NCBI RefSeq assembly: GCF_018555685.1 | Contig: NZ_JAFLWW010000011.1 | Location: forward strand, 62,001 to 126,000 | DNA length: 64,000 bases | Direction: 5' to 3' | DNA from: Aminobacter anthyllidis | Lineage (GTDB): Bacteria > Pseudomonadota > Alphaproteobacteria > Rhizobiales > Rhizobiaceae | In this document: positions 44,309 through 52,623 of the stretch, one piece after another | Position numbering within the stretch: position 1 is the stretch's first letter | Layout of the letters: every line of letters starts with the position of its first letter | Translations under genes and position numbers: made by a program | Notes under the pieces: model-generated | Seen by the model: only the letters and a program-made list of their open reading frames with translations | The model's database searches: none | Told to the model about the DNA's origin: nothing

Positions 44309-45325
44309 ATGGAACGTATTATTCTCGACGTGGATTCAGCTGGCGACGATATTCTCGCCGTGCTGTTTGCCGCGGCAAACCCCAATGTCAAGCTGGAGGC
44401 CGTGACGACCTGCACCGGTGCGGCTGGTCCCATCGAGCAGGTCACCAATGTCGTGCTCAACACGCTGTCGCTTGCTGGCCGCGACGACATTCCTGTCTAT
44501 GCCGGCGCTTGGCGCCCAATCGTCGGCCATTCCAAGGCGGCTATGGAAGCGCCGGTGCATTTCGAAAAGACGCTCACCGCGCGCTTCGGAGACCGGCTGA
44601 AGAAATTCAACCCGCCCGCACCCGAGCCGAAGCGCAAGGCAACGCCGGGTCACGCCGTCGATTTCATCATCAATACGGTGATATCCAATCCAGGCGAGAT
44701 CACGCTGGTCACCACCGGCCCGCTGACCAATGCGGCGATGGCCTTCCTGCAGGAGCCGCGGCTCGCGGCCGCGCTCAAGCGCCTGATCGTGCTTGGCGGT
44801 ACCTTCACCACGCCGGGCAACATCACCCCGGTGACCGAATACAATATCTGGGCCGACCCGGAGGCGTCGCGCATCGTGCTCAATGCCGAGGTCGACAAGA
44901 TCCTCGTGCCGCTCGACATCTGCGAGGACAACCGCGTTGCCACCTCGATGTTGACGCGCGACGACATCGCCGACATGCAGGCGAAGGGCGAGGATAATCC
45001 CGTCCTCGACATGATCGCCGAGGTGTTTCCGATCTACATCGACATCTGGCGCGAGTTCTTTGGCCTCGTCGGCTTCCCACTCGACGACGTCATCACAGTG
45101 GCGCTTGCCTTCGACTCCGAACTTGCGTCGCTGACCGAGCCACTGTTCGTCGACGTGCTGATCGATGGCAGCGTTTCGCGCGGCCAGACGGTCGCCTATC
45201 GCGGCTTCCAGATCCTGCCTGGCGGCGGCCCCAAAACCACGCGCATCGGCACCGACCTCGAAGGTCGCCGTTTCCTCGAAATGTTCAAAGAAACCATCGC
45301 GCGCTACGACCGGGCGGCAGAGTGA
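44309..45325 (+). CDS. inosine-uridine-preferring nucleoside hydrolase family protein, copy 1
   Basis: A 338-residue protein. The calcium-binding N-terminus IILDVDSAGDDILAVLFA matches DxDxxxDD, though the usual PG is replaced by SAG. Further family elements are VTTCTGAAGPIEQV, ITLVTTGPLTNAA, LIVLGGTF, EYNIWADPEASRIVL and the late Asp in VGFPLDDVITVA. Such enzymes cleave N-glycosidic bonds to base plus ribose. The position directly after the importer indicates hydrolysis of the imported nucleoside. ATG 44309 has AAGGA very close; the long upstream open frame overlaps the permease gene and is not real. Confidence 0.85.
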   Translation: MERIILDVDSAGDDILAVLFAAANPNVKLEAVTTCTGAAGPIEQVTNVVLNTLSLAGRDDIPVYAGAWRPIVGHSKAAMEAPVHFEKTLTARFGDRLKKFNPPAPEPKRKATPGHAVDFIINTVISNPGEITLVTTGPLTNAAMAFLQEPRLAAALKRLIVLGGTFTTPGNITPVTEYNIWADPEASRIVLNAEVDKILVPLDICEDNRVATSMLTRDDIADMQAKGEDNPVLDMIAEVFPIYIDIWREFFGLVGFPLDDVITVALAFDSELASLTEPLFVDVLIDGSVSRGQTVAYRGFQILPGGGPKTTRIGTDLEGRRFLEMFKETIARYDRAAE

Positions 45326-45329
45326 CATC

Positions 45330-46259
45330 ATGACAGCTACACCCATTCTCTTCGACTGCGATCCCGGGCACGACGACGCCATCGCCCTGGTCATGGCGCA
45401 TCGCTCGCCTGCAATCGAGCTGCTCGGCGTCACCACCACCTGCGGCAATGCCGAGCTGGAGAAGACGACGACCAACGCCCTGCGCATTCTTGAATACATC
45501 GGCGCCGGCAACGTGCCTGTCGCGGCCGGCTGCCACCGCCCGCTGGCGCGACCGCTGGTGCTTGGCACTGCCGATGGCCCGAGTGGCCTCGAGGGCTCGC
45601 CCTACCTGCCGCAGGCCACCATCAAGCCGGTCGACCAGCATGCCGTCGACTTCCTCGCCGAGAAGCTTCTGGCCGCGTCCGAGCCGCTGCTCGTCGTCGC
45701 CACCGGTCCACTCTGCAACATCGGCCTGCTGATCCTGAAGCACCCTGAAGTGCTGCCCAAGATCAAGGAACTGATCTGGATGGGCGGCGTGTTCTACCGC
45801 AAGAGCGAGATCATAACGCCGACCGAGTTCAACGCCTTCTGCGACCCGGAGGCGCTGAAGATCGTGCTCGATTCCGGCGTGGCGATCCTGATGGTCGGCC
45901 TCGACGTCACCATGCAGGTGCTGGTCGAGGAAGCGCAGTATGCCGAGCTCGCTACGATCGACACGCCGCTCGGCAGGCTCGTTAACGATTGGCTGCTGTT
46001 CTACGAGAAGCTTCACCGCAACTCGATGGGCGTCGGTGGCGCCATGCACGACCCGTTGGCCTTGGCGCTGGCGATCGATCCAACACTGGTCAAGACCCGT
46101 CCGGCCCACATTGCTGTGGACCTTACTGGCACCCATACCTTCGGCGCGACGGTTGCCGATTTCTGGGGCGAGCGTGGCGAAAAAGACAACGCCAGGATCG
46201 CCTGCGAAGTCGATGCCGACCGTTTCTTCAAGCTGATGTTCGATCTCCTCCGGGATTGA
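45330..46259 (+). CDS. inosine-uridine-preferring nucleoside hydrolase family protein, copy 2
   Basis: A 309-residue protein with canonical DCDPGHDDAIALVMA, VTTTCGNAELEKTT, LLVVATGPLCNIGLLILKHP, LIWMGGVF, PTEFNAFCDPEALKIVL and the late GGAMHDPLALA with the active-site His-Asp pair. It starts 4 bp after the first hydrolase. Two divergent hydrolases in one operon suggest two nucleoside substrates or two anomers. Confidence 0.9.
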   Translation: MTATPILFDCDPGHDDAIALVMAHRSPAIELLGVTTTCGNAELEKTTTNALRILEYIGAGNVPVAAGCHRPLARPLVLGTADGPSGLEGSPYLPQATIKPVDQHAVDFLAEKLLAASEPLLVVATGPLCNIGLLILKHPEVLPKIKELIWMGGVFYRKSEIITPTEFNAFCDPEALKIVLDSGVAILMVGLDVTMQVLVEEAQYAELATIDTPLGRLVNDWLLFYEKLHRNSMGVGGAMHDPLALALAIDPTLVKTRPAHIAVDLTGTHTFGATVADFWGERGEKDNARIACEVDADRFFKLMFDLLRD

Positions 46260-46666
46260 GCGCAGCGCCCAGACGTTGAAGGTGGGCGGCGGCACTACCT
46301 GGCACCAGCCGCCGCCCGTAATTTCATCGCTCCAGATCGTTGAACTTGAGCATTTTGCTTTCCGACAATCGAACACGGTTGTAGGGCCGTCGGTGCTAGC
46401 CGCGATGCAAGCGCAAGCGGCAGGCCGGCGTCTTGCCGAAATCGCAAGTCTTGAGCGGCAACCTCGGGTACTGGTGCGGGGCCTGCGCAAGATTGCCCGC
46501 CGGCGTCCAGTCGACCTCTCGTAAATTCGCCAACCCATGAACGTCTAGTTTGAACCTGAACTCTGCCAAGAGCCTATCCTCACTTGGTAACACCGCGTCG
46601 CCAAGTGAGGAGATTGCGGACAGGCCGCGTACGAGCGCTGAACAGCTCCCGCCGGCAGGGCGTTGC
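46260..46666. other. 407-bp convergent intergenic region with a hairpin
   Basis: No gene is seen. At 46577-46611 a perfect 11-bp inverted repeat (TCCTCACTTGG / CCAAGTGAGGA) encloses a 13-nt loop between two convergent transcripts. It may help termination, although no T-run follows. Confidence 0.55.
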
Positions 46667-47674
46667 CTACCAGAGTGAATTCTCCAGTTTGGAACAGGCG
46701 ATGGAGTTGGCCTTTTCCGGCGGCAGATGCTTGAAGAAATTCAAGTTGGTAACGCAGATCTCTCCATTGGCAATGGCAATGCTCGCGGGTGCGCCGAGCG
46801 GCGCCTCGAGCGGATTGCCAAGCTGCTGGCGTTTCTTCCCGTCGGCACTGACCTTCCAGATCTCGCTGCGTGTCGTCTCTGTCAGGTAGAAGTTGCCGTC
46901 AGTGTCGAGTTCCAACCCGTCCATGTTGTCGTAACCGAAGGCCAGCATTTCAGCCGGTCCGGCGCTGCCGTCGTCCTTGACGGGCACCTTGACAAGCATC
47001 GGGATGCCGCCGGTGACGCCGTAGAGGGTCTTGGCATCGGCCGACAGAGTGATGCCATTCACCCCGACCGGATAGCCGCTCAGCGACTTGTCACCAGGAC
47101 TGAACAGCGGATCCTTCGACCAGATTTCGGCGGACTTCGCTTCCGGGTCGATCTTCCAGATCGCCTGGAGGCTGAGGTCCGAGAGGTAGATCTTGCCATC
47201 CGGCGCCATCACCGGATCGTCAGGAAAGCAAAACGGGTAGCCATCGGCGCGTGTCACCACCGGCTCTACTTTGCCGGTTGAAATGGTAACCTTGTACAGG
47301 CCAGACTTGGTGACTGTGGAATCGCCGCAAGCTTCGACGGAAAGATTGGCCTTGGCCGGCCACGGGAAGCCCTTGGAATATTCCGAGAAGGCGACGTAAA
47401 GCGTATCTTTCCGGTCCCATTCGAGACCGACCGTGCTGCCCTTGGCATCACCGATGACACTTCGCAGATCGGCAATTTTGGTAGCCTTGCCGTCCTTTGC
47501 CACCCGCATGACAAGGCCGGAGTGGAAAAGACTGACATAGAGGCCACCATCCTTATCGGCGACCAGCCCTTCGGGCGCGTCATCGAATTGTGCAAGAATT
47601 CGCCATTCGGCAGCAGCGGCTGAGTTAACAACTGGCAATAAAGAAAACGCTAGTAACGCACCAAACCTGAGCAT
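46667..47674 (-). CDS. secreted SMP-30/gluconolactonase-like beta-propeller protein
   Basis: A 335-residue protein with signal peptide (LRFGALLAFSLLPVVNSAAA). The repeated propeller blades include EGLVADKDGGLYVSLFHSGL, VMAPDGKIYLSDLSLQAIWK, GVNGITLSADAKTLYGVTGG and DGLELDTDGNFYLTETTRSE, the SMP-30/LRE pattern with N and D metal-ligand positions. Members hydrolyse sugar lactones or act as metal-dependent esterases; a periplasmic lactonase is the best guess. Ribosome site GGGAGAGG precedes ATG 47674. It may serve the sugar released by the nucleoside cluster, but the strand is opposite and the link is speculative. Confidence 0.7.
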   Translation of the reverse strand: MLRFGALLAFSLLPVVNSAAAAEWRILAQFDDAPEGLVADKDGGLYVSLFHSGLVMRVAKDGKATKIADLRSVIGDAKGSTVGLEWDRKDTLYVAFSEYSKGFPWPAKANLSVEACGDSTVTKSGLYKVTISTGKVEPVVTRADGYPFCFPDDPVMAPDGKIYLSDLSLQAIWKIDPEAKSAEIWSKDPLFSPGDKSLSGYPVGVNGITLSADAKTLYGVTGGIPMLVKVPVKDDGSAGPAEMLAFGYDNMDGLELDTDGNFYLTETTRSEIWKVSADGKKRQQLGNPLEAPLGAPASIAIANGEICVTNLNFFKHLPPEKANSIACSKLENSLW

Positions 47675-47795
47675 TTGCCTCTCCCATCGACAGGTTTTCC
47701 GTATGCCTATTCAGGGTTGGCAACTGCGACTTCGTAAACATCGTCTGATCGGACTATGCTTTGAAAACCCGTTGGAGACGGGTGGTCAGGAGTTG

Positions 47796-48710
47796 TTACC
47801 CGACCAGGCTGGCAAACCTCCAGACCGGATCGACGGTACGACCGACGGCGAATTGGTGCAGCTTCTCGGCCACCTGCGTGACTGCTGCCGAATGCATTCG
47901 GTAGCGATTGACGGCCAGCGCCCATGTCACGTCGAAGCCCTGGATCGTCGCCATCGTCACTTTGTCGTCACGCCGGTGTTCGTAGATCGACGAGTAGGGA
48001 AGCATCGTGAAGCCGACGCCGGCACGCGCTAGTTCGTAGCAAAGCGAAACGGATTCGACGTCAACGACGGTATTGATGCTGAGATTGCCTGAGCCGAGCT
48101 TCTGCTCGAGATAGCGGCGAATAGGATTGCCGGCCTCGGGCAAGACCAGTCTGTGCTGGACGGCGAACTCGGCGGTGACAGGTTCATCGACCGACAGGCC
48201 CTTGTCCGCTGATCCAACCAGCATCATCGGCTCTCGGATCAGCGGTGTGAGCTTGAAACGCTCTGTCCTGGGCTGCAAGGCAGTGATGGCGACATCCAGC
48301 GTCCGCCGCTGCATCCAGATCTCCAGCGCGTTGGAAACGATCTCGGATACGTGCAGCGAGTAGTGAGGATGCTCTCGTACCGTCGCCTCGATGAAGGGTA
48401 TCGCAAGCAGCCTGTTCAATGACGATGGCAAGGCCAGGGCGACCGAATTCGAGCTTTCCTGGACGATCTCCTTCTTGATCAATTCGGCCTCGCGCAGCAA
48501 TTGCGGCGCCCTGCCGGCCAGCACCATCCCTGCCTCGGTGAGACGGGTGCCCGTCGTATCCCGGCGAAAGAGAGCCGAGCCGATCTCGCCTTCAAGAATG
48601 GCTATTTTCCGGGACAGCGAAGGTTGGGAGAGATGCAGGTCGGCTGCCGCCTTGTTCATACTGCCGAACTCGGCGACGCGCAGGAAGCATTCGACAAGTC
48701 TGAGATCCAT
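47796..48710 (-). CDS. LysR-family transcriptional regulator
   Basis: A 304-residue regulator with a typical N-terminal helix-turn-helix (LRLVECFLRVAEFGSMNKAA, LHLSQPSLSRKIAILEGEIG, LFRRDTTGTRLTEAG) and a periplasmic-binding-like effector domain. ATG 48710 begins the conserved domain; a start at 48752 would add 14 residues. It is divergent from the thiolase gene with about 100 bp between them, so it probably controls that gene or operon. Confidence 0.88.
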   Translation of the reverse strand: MDLRLVECFLRVAEFGSMNKAAADLHLSQPSLSRKIAILEGEIGSALFRRDTTGTRLTEAGMVLAGRAPQLLREAELIKKEIVQESSNSVALALPSSLNRLLAIPFIEATVREHPHYSLHVSEIVSNALEIWMQRRTLDVAITALQPRTERFKLTPLIREPMMLVGSADKGLSVDEPVTAEFAVQHRLVLPEAGNPIRRYLEQKLGSGNLSINTVVDVESVSLCYELARAGVGFTMLPYSSIYEHRRDDKVTMATIQGFDVTWALAVNRYRMHSAAVTQVAEKLHQFAVGRTVDPVWRFASLVG

Positions 48711-48812
48711 GTTGGCTCTGTTATGCAGGAATCGTTGAAGCGGTATAGACATTCTAGCGATAGTGGAGGACCGACCAGTGCGATAGCCTCAATTCGTCTG
48801 AGGAAATCGTGC

Positions 48813-49964
48813 ATGCAACAAGCGTATATCGTCGACGCCATTCGCACGCCCGTGGGGCGCAAGAACGGAGCGCTCGCCCATCTGCATTCAGCCGATCTGG
48901 GCGCGGCCCCGATCAAGGCCTTGATGCAGCGAACAGGCGTGGACCCGGCTGCGGTCGACGACGTCATTTATGGCTGCACCGAGACCATTGGCCCACAGGC
49001 GGGCGACATCGCCCGCACTTGCTGGCTCGTTGCCGGGATGCCGGACCACGTCCCCGGAGTGACGATTGACCGGCAATGCGGCTCAGGGCAGCAGGCCATC
49101 CATTTCGCTGCACAAGCAGTGATGAGCGGTACTCAGGACTTGGTCGTTGCTGGCGGTGTGCAGAACCTCAACCTGATCCCGATGGGTGCGGCCATGCTGG
49201 TTGGTGCCCAATTTGGCTTCCCCGATCCTTTCTCGACATCTCGCGGGTGGCTCGCCCGCTACGGTGACCAGGAGGTCAGCCAGTTTCGGTCGGCCGAAAT
49301 GATCGCCGAAAACTGGAACTGCAGCCGCGCCGAGATGGAACGCTTCGCGTTGGAAAGCCACCGACGCGCCATTGCTGCCATTGATGGCGGGCGCTTCGCC
49401 GGCGAGATCGTTGCGCTCGACAACTTCGCCGTCGATGAGCCGCCGCGGCGCGACACTTCGCTGGAAAAGATGGCCAGCCTGAAGACGCTTATAGATGGTG
49501 GCCGGATCCATGCAGGCATAGCCAGCCAGAACACCGACGCTGCCGCAGCTCTCTTGATCGCATCCGAGACAGCCCTGCGCGATCATGGGCTGAAACCCCG
49601 CGCCCGTATCCACCATATTTCGGTGCGCGGAGCTGACCCGATCTGGATGCTGACCGCGCCGATCCCCGCAACCCGCCATGCGCTGCAAAAAGTCGGCATG
49701 AAGCTCGACGACATCGACCTGTTCGAATGCAACGAGGCATTCGCCTCGATCCCGATGGCGTGGATGCGCGAACTGGGTATTCCCCATGAAAAGGTCAACG
49801 TAAACGGCGGCGCCATTGCGCTTGGTCATCCATTGGGGGCGACTGGCGCTCGCCTCATGACATCCATGCTCAACGAACTTGAACGCCGCCATGGACGGTA
49901 CGCGCTGCAAACGATGTGCGAGGGCGGCGGCCAGGCCAACGTCATCATTATCGAAAGGCTCTAA
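48813..49964 (+). CDS. thiolase (acetyl-CoA C-acyltransferase)
   Basis: A 383-residue thiolase with Cys89 in DRQCGSGQQA, His339 in NGGAIALGHPLGATGAR, Cys369 in TMCEGGGQAN and NEAF in LFECNEAF, so all catalytic residues are present. ATG 48813 has AGGA at 8-9 nt. It cleaves beta-ketoacyl-CoA or condenses acetyl-CoA. With the acyl-CoA ligase further on, it fits a catabolic acyl-CoA route or a small-molecule pathway. Confidence 0.9.
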   Translation: MQQAYIVDAIRTPVGRKNGALAHLHSADLGAAPIKALMQRTGVDPAAVDDVIYGCTETIGPQAGDIARTCWLVAGMPDHVPGVTIDRQCGSGQQAIHFAAQAVMSGTQDLVVAGGVQNLNLIPMGAAMLVGAQFGFPDPFSTSRGWLARYGDQEVSQFRSAEMIAENWNCSRAEMERFALESHRRAIAAIDGGRFAGEIVALDNFAVDEPPRRDTSLEKMASLKTLIDGGRIHAGIASQNTDAAAALLIASETALRDHGLKPRARIHHISVRGADPIWMLTAPIPATRHALQKVGMKLDDIDLFECNEAFASIPMAWMRELGIPHEKVNVNGGAIALGHPLGATGARLMTSMLNELERRHGRYALQTMCEGGGQANVIIIERL

Positions 49965-50298
49965 CAGCATAAACCATGAGTTAGTCGCCAAATTAAAATA
50001 CAAATAAGCAAATCGGAATGTAATTCTGATATCAAAATGCAATAGTTATAAAATAACTATTAAATACAAACATTTAAGCCATAAAACATTAATTTTAATT
50101 GCAAAGTCGTAACGACCATACGAAAGCAGACGTAAATTCATATATCTCAATTTATCGTCCGAATAGACGATTATTGCTATCACGATACATGAAACTACCA
50201 CCTTGGGCATCGTGACAACATGTGAGCCCCGATTGGAATTTCCCAAACCTTGACTGCCCAAATCCACATTGGCCTCACGGATCGGATCGGAAACCAAG
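49965..50298. promoter_or_regulatory. AT-rich regulatory region before the halogenase-like gene
   Basis: This 334-bp stretch is strikingly AT-rich compared with its neighbours and has no gene. It includes a perfect 9-bp dyad AATAGTTAT-AAA-ATAACTATT at 50041-50061, a strong operator candidate. The composition could also mark a xenogeneic-silencer (MucR/Ros-type) target. Confidence 0.6.
50041..50061. repeat. perfect 9-bp inverted repeat (operator candidate)
   Basis: AATAGTTAT and its exact complement ATAACTATT are separated by AAA, 238 bp before the halogenase-like start and 77 bp after the thiolase stop. Confidence 0.7.
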
Positions 50299-51732
50299 AT
50301 GATACCAGCTGCAACGGATGTACTTGTGATTGGCGGGGGTCCTGCCGGATCCACTGTCGCGACCATTCTGGCCACCCACGGCATCACGACCACGGTACTT
50401 GAGAGGGACGTCTTTCCCAGGTACCACATCGGCGAGTCCCTGCTTGCCTCGCTGATGCCGATGCTGGATGCGATTGGTGCCGGCGAAAAGGTCAAGCGGC
50501 ATGGGTTTGTCGAAAAGCCAGGCGGCTACTTCAACTGGGGCAACGAAAAGTGGTCCTTCCGCTTCGACGAAATCGAAGGCGCGCCATCACACTCCTATCA
50601 GGTCAAGCGCTCGGAATTTGACAAGCTGCTGCTCGACCATGCCGCCGAGACCGGGGCCGGCGTCCACCAGAACGTGAAGGTCAGCAAGATCAACTTCGAT
50701 AACGGCCGGGCTGTGGGCGCGGAATATGTCGACCGCAGCTCAAACACGACCGGCACCATTCGCTTCAAGTATCTGGTGGATTGCTCGGGCCGCAGCGGCA
50801 TCATCGCAAACGAACATACCAAGGACCGTCATTTCCACGACGTGTTCAAGAATGTTGCGATCTGGTCGTATTGGAAGGGCACCAACCTCAACTATGACGA
50901 CCTTCCTGCCGGCTCCACCCGGATCATATCGATCGAGTCCGGCTGGATCTGGTTCATTCCCCTCAGCGACGGCACGGTCAGTGTCGGCACGGTTTTGACC
51001 CGCGACCAGCTGCGTAAAGAACGGGACAAAAAGCGTAGCGCTGAAGAGGTCTACGACCAGTTGTTACGCGACGATCCGGAGGCCGCCATCATCCTGAAAA
51101 ATGCCCAGCGCAGCGAAATCCGGATGGAGACCGACTATTCCTATACCTCCGAAAAGTTCTCCGGGCCCGGCTATTTCATGTGCGGCGATGCCGCCTGCTT
51201 CCTCGACCCTCTCTTGTCGAGCGGTGTTCACCTTGCGATGGTTTCCAGTCTTATTGCTGGTGCATCGATCGCCAGTATCCTCAAAGGCAAACTGCCTGAG
51301 GACAGGGCGGTCAATTTCTTCGAGACGAGCTATCGCCAATCCTATCTGCGCTTCTTGATGATGGTTTCGTCCTTCTACGATCTCAACAGGGGGCAGGCCG
51401 GCTATTTCTGGGAAGCGCAGCGGCTGACATCAAAGGACTACTCCGAAAAGGACATGAAGAAGGCCTTCGTCAGTATCGTCTCGGGCGGTGCGGACTACAC
51501 CGAAGTGCGCGACGGCCAGTATGGTGAAATCGTCGCCAAGAAAGTGGCAGAGAAGCTGCGCCAAGGCGTCGACATGCGCCGCAACGCAGGCCAGTTCGGC
51601 GACGAAACAAAGCGCGAGAACATGCAGTTCATGGATGCTCTCAACGGGCTGCATTTCCTGCAGGCCAATGCCGCCATCGACGGGCTCTACGTGGTGACCC
51701 AGCCCGCGATCATCCTGGCGGAAGCCGCCTAG
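50299..51732 (+). CDS. flavin-dependent halogenase-like oxidoreductase
   Basis: A 477-residue FAD protein. The dinucleotide-binding motif VLVIGGGPAGSTVA opens it. FPRYHIGESLL and GFVEKPGGYFNWG (with a Lys in the position usually catalytic for halogenases) follow. The halogenase fingerprint WxWxIP is present as GWIWFIPL (Trp216 onward), then CGDAACFLDPLLSSGVHLAM. The set matches FADH2-dependent halogenases acting on phenolic or carrier-bound substrates (PltA/CmlS-like). Related oxygenases without halogenation activity share much of this, so halogenation is probable but unproven. No flavin reductase is nearby. Confidence 0.72.
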   Translation: MIPAATDVLVIGGGPAGSTVATILATHGITTTVLERDVFPRYHIGESLLASLMPMLDAIGAGEKVKRHGFVEKPGGYFNWGNEKWSFRFDEIEGAPSHSYQVKRSEFDKLLLDHAAETGAGVHQNVKVSKINFDNGRAVGAEYVDRSSNTTGTIRFKYLVDCSGRSGIIANEHTKDRHFHDVFKNVAIWSYWKGTNLNYDDLPAGSTRIISIESGWIWFIPLSDGTVSVGTVLTRDQLRKERDKKRSAEEVYDQLLRDDPEAAIILKNAQRSEIRMETDYSYTSEKFSGPGYFMCGDAACFLDPLLSSGVHLAMVSSLIAGASIASILKGKLPEDRAVNFFETSYRQSYLRFLMMVSSFYDLNRGQAGYFWEAQRLTSKDYSEKDMKKAFVSIVSGGADYTEVRDGQYGEIVAKKVAEKLRQGVDMRRNAGQFGDETKRENMQFMDALNGLHFLQANAAIDGLYVVTQPAIILAEAA

Positions 51733-51915
51733 TCCTTGCAGCTCAGCCGCCGGACGGCCTCGCCCGGCGGCTGCAGCGACAAGGAACTCCAACATTCGCC
51801 ACTTGCCGGACCGGGGCTCGTCCTCCGGGCCCGCACACAGCCGACAACGATCTGCTGGAGCAGCGGCAAACTCGCCGCAGCAACGTCAGCCGCTTTGATC
51901 AGGTGAAACCCTGCT

Positions 51916-52518
51916 ATGGAAAACTGGCTTGCATTTTCTGCCGCGACCGTCGCGCTACTTTTTGTGCCTGGTCCGACCAACACCCTCATTGCCACCAATG
52001 GCGCGATCCTGGGTCTGCGCCGTACTTTTGGCCTGCTGCCAGCAGAATTGTGCGGATACTTGGTGGCGATTGGCGCATGGGCCTTGGGCATCGGCGTCGC
52101 ATCGCAACATATTGCATCGGCCTCCATCATTGCAGCGATTGCCGCCAGCCTCGTGCTATTGATATCGGCTATCAAGCTTGCACTGTCGGATGGTTACAAA
52201 CAGGGCCGTTCGGCCTCGCGCCGGACCGACATCTTTTTTGTCACTTTGTGCAATCCCAAGGCGCTGATATTCGCCCTGACCATCATTCCATTTCTGCGCG
52301 ACGGCGACGTCCCCTCGGCCCTGCCCTATCTCGTCTGGCTCAGCGTCCTCATTGTGGCGATTGGCGCGGTATGGAGCATGATAGGTGCAGGCATTGCGCG
52401 CCAATTCCGGCTGGCCATCTCGCCTCGCTTCTTTGCCCGGGCCGGCGCGGTGATCCTTACGTTTTTCGCGATATTCCTGTTTGTGACCACCGTCGTCAGG
52501 GCGTTGCACGGACAATAA
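51916..52518 (+). CDS. LysE/RhtB-family exporter
   Basis: A 200-residue, six-helix protein. It begins LAFSAATVALLFVPGPTNTL, the family N-terminus with the PGP motif, and has FVTLCNPKALIFALTIIPF. It exports amino acids or related small molecules. Lying between the halogenase-like and acyl-CoA ligase genes in the same direction, it may export a pathway product. Confidence 0.82.
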   Translation: MENWLAFSAATVALLFVPGPTNTLIATNGAILGLRRTFGLLPAELCGYLVAIGAWALGIGVASQHIASASIIAAIAASLVLLISAIKLALSDGYKQGRSASRRTDIFFVTLCNPKALIFALTIIPFLRDGDVPSALPYLVWLSVLIVAIGAVWSMIGAGIARQFRLAISPRFFARAGAVILTFFAIFLFVTTVVRALHGQ

Positions 52519-52623
52519 CTTCATGCGGCAACCCGGACTTCGTCAGGCAGCCGCATACGCGGCGCCTGAGCATGACCGCGCCACTCTACAACCGTCATAA
52601 CGCCCCCGGCCACAGGTACTGAG

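Noticed and set aside
44336-46538. Two long minus-strand frames opposite the nucleoside hydrolases
   Set aside because: Both oppose genes with complete family motifs, and their translations have no recognisable domain.
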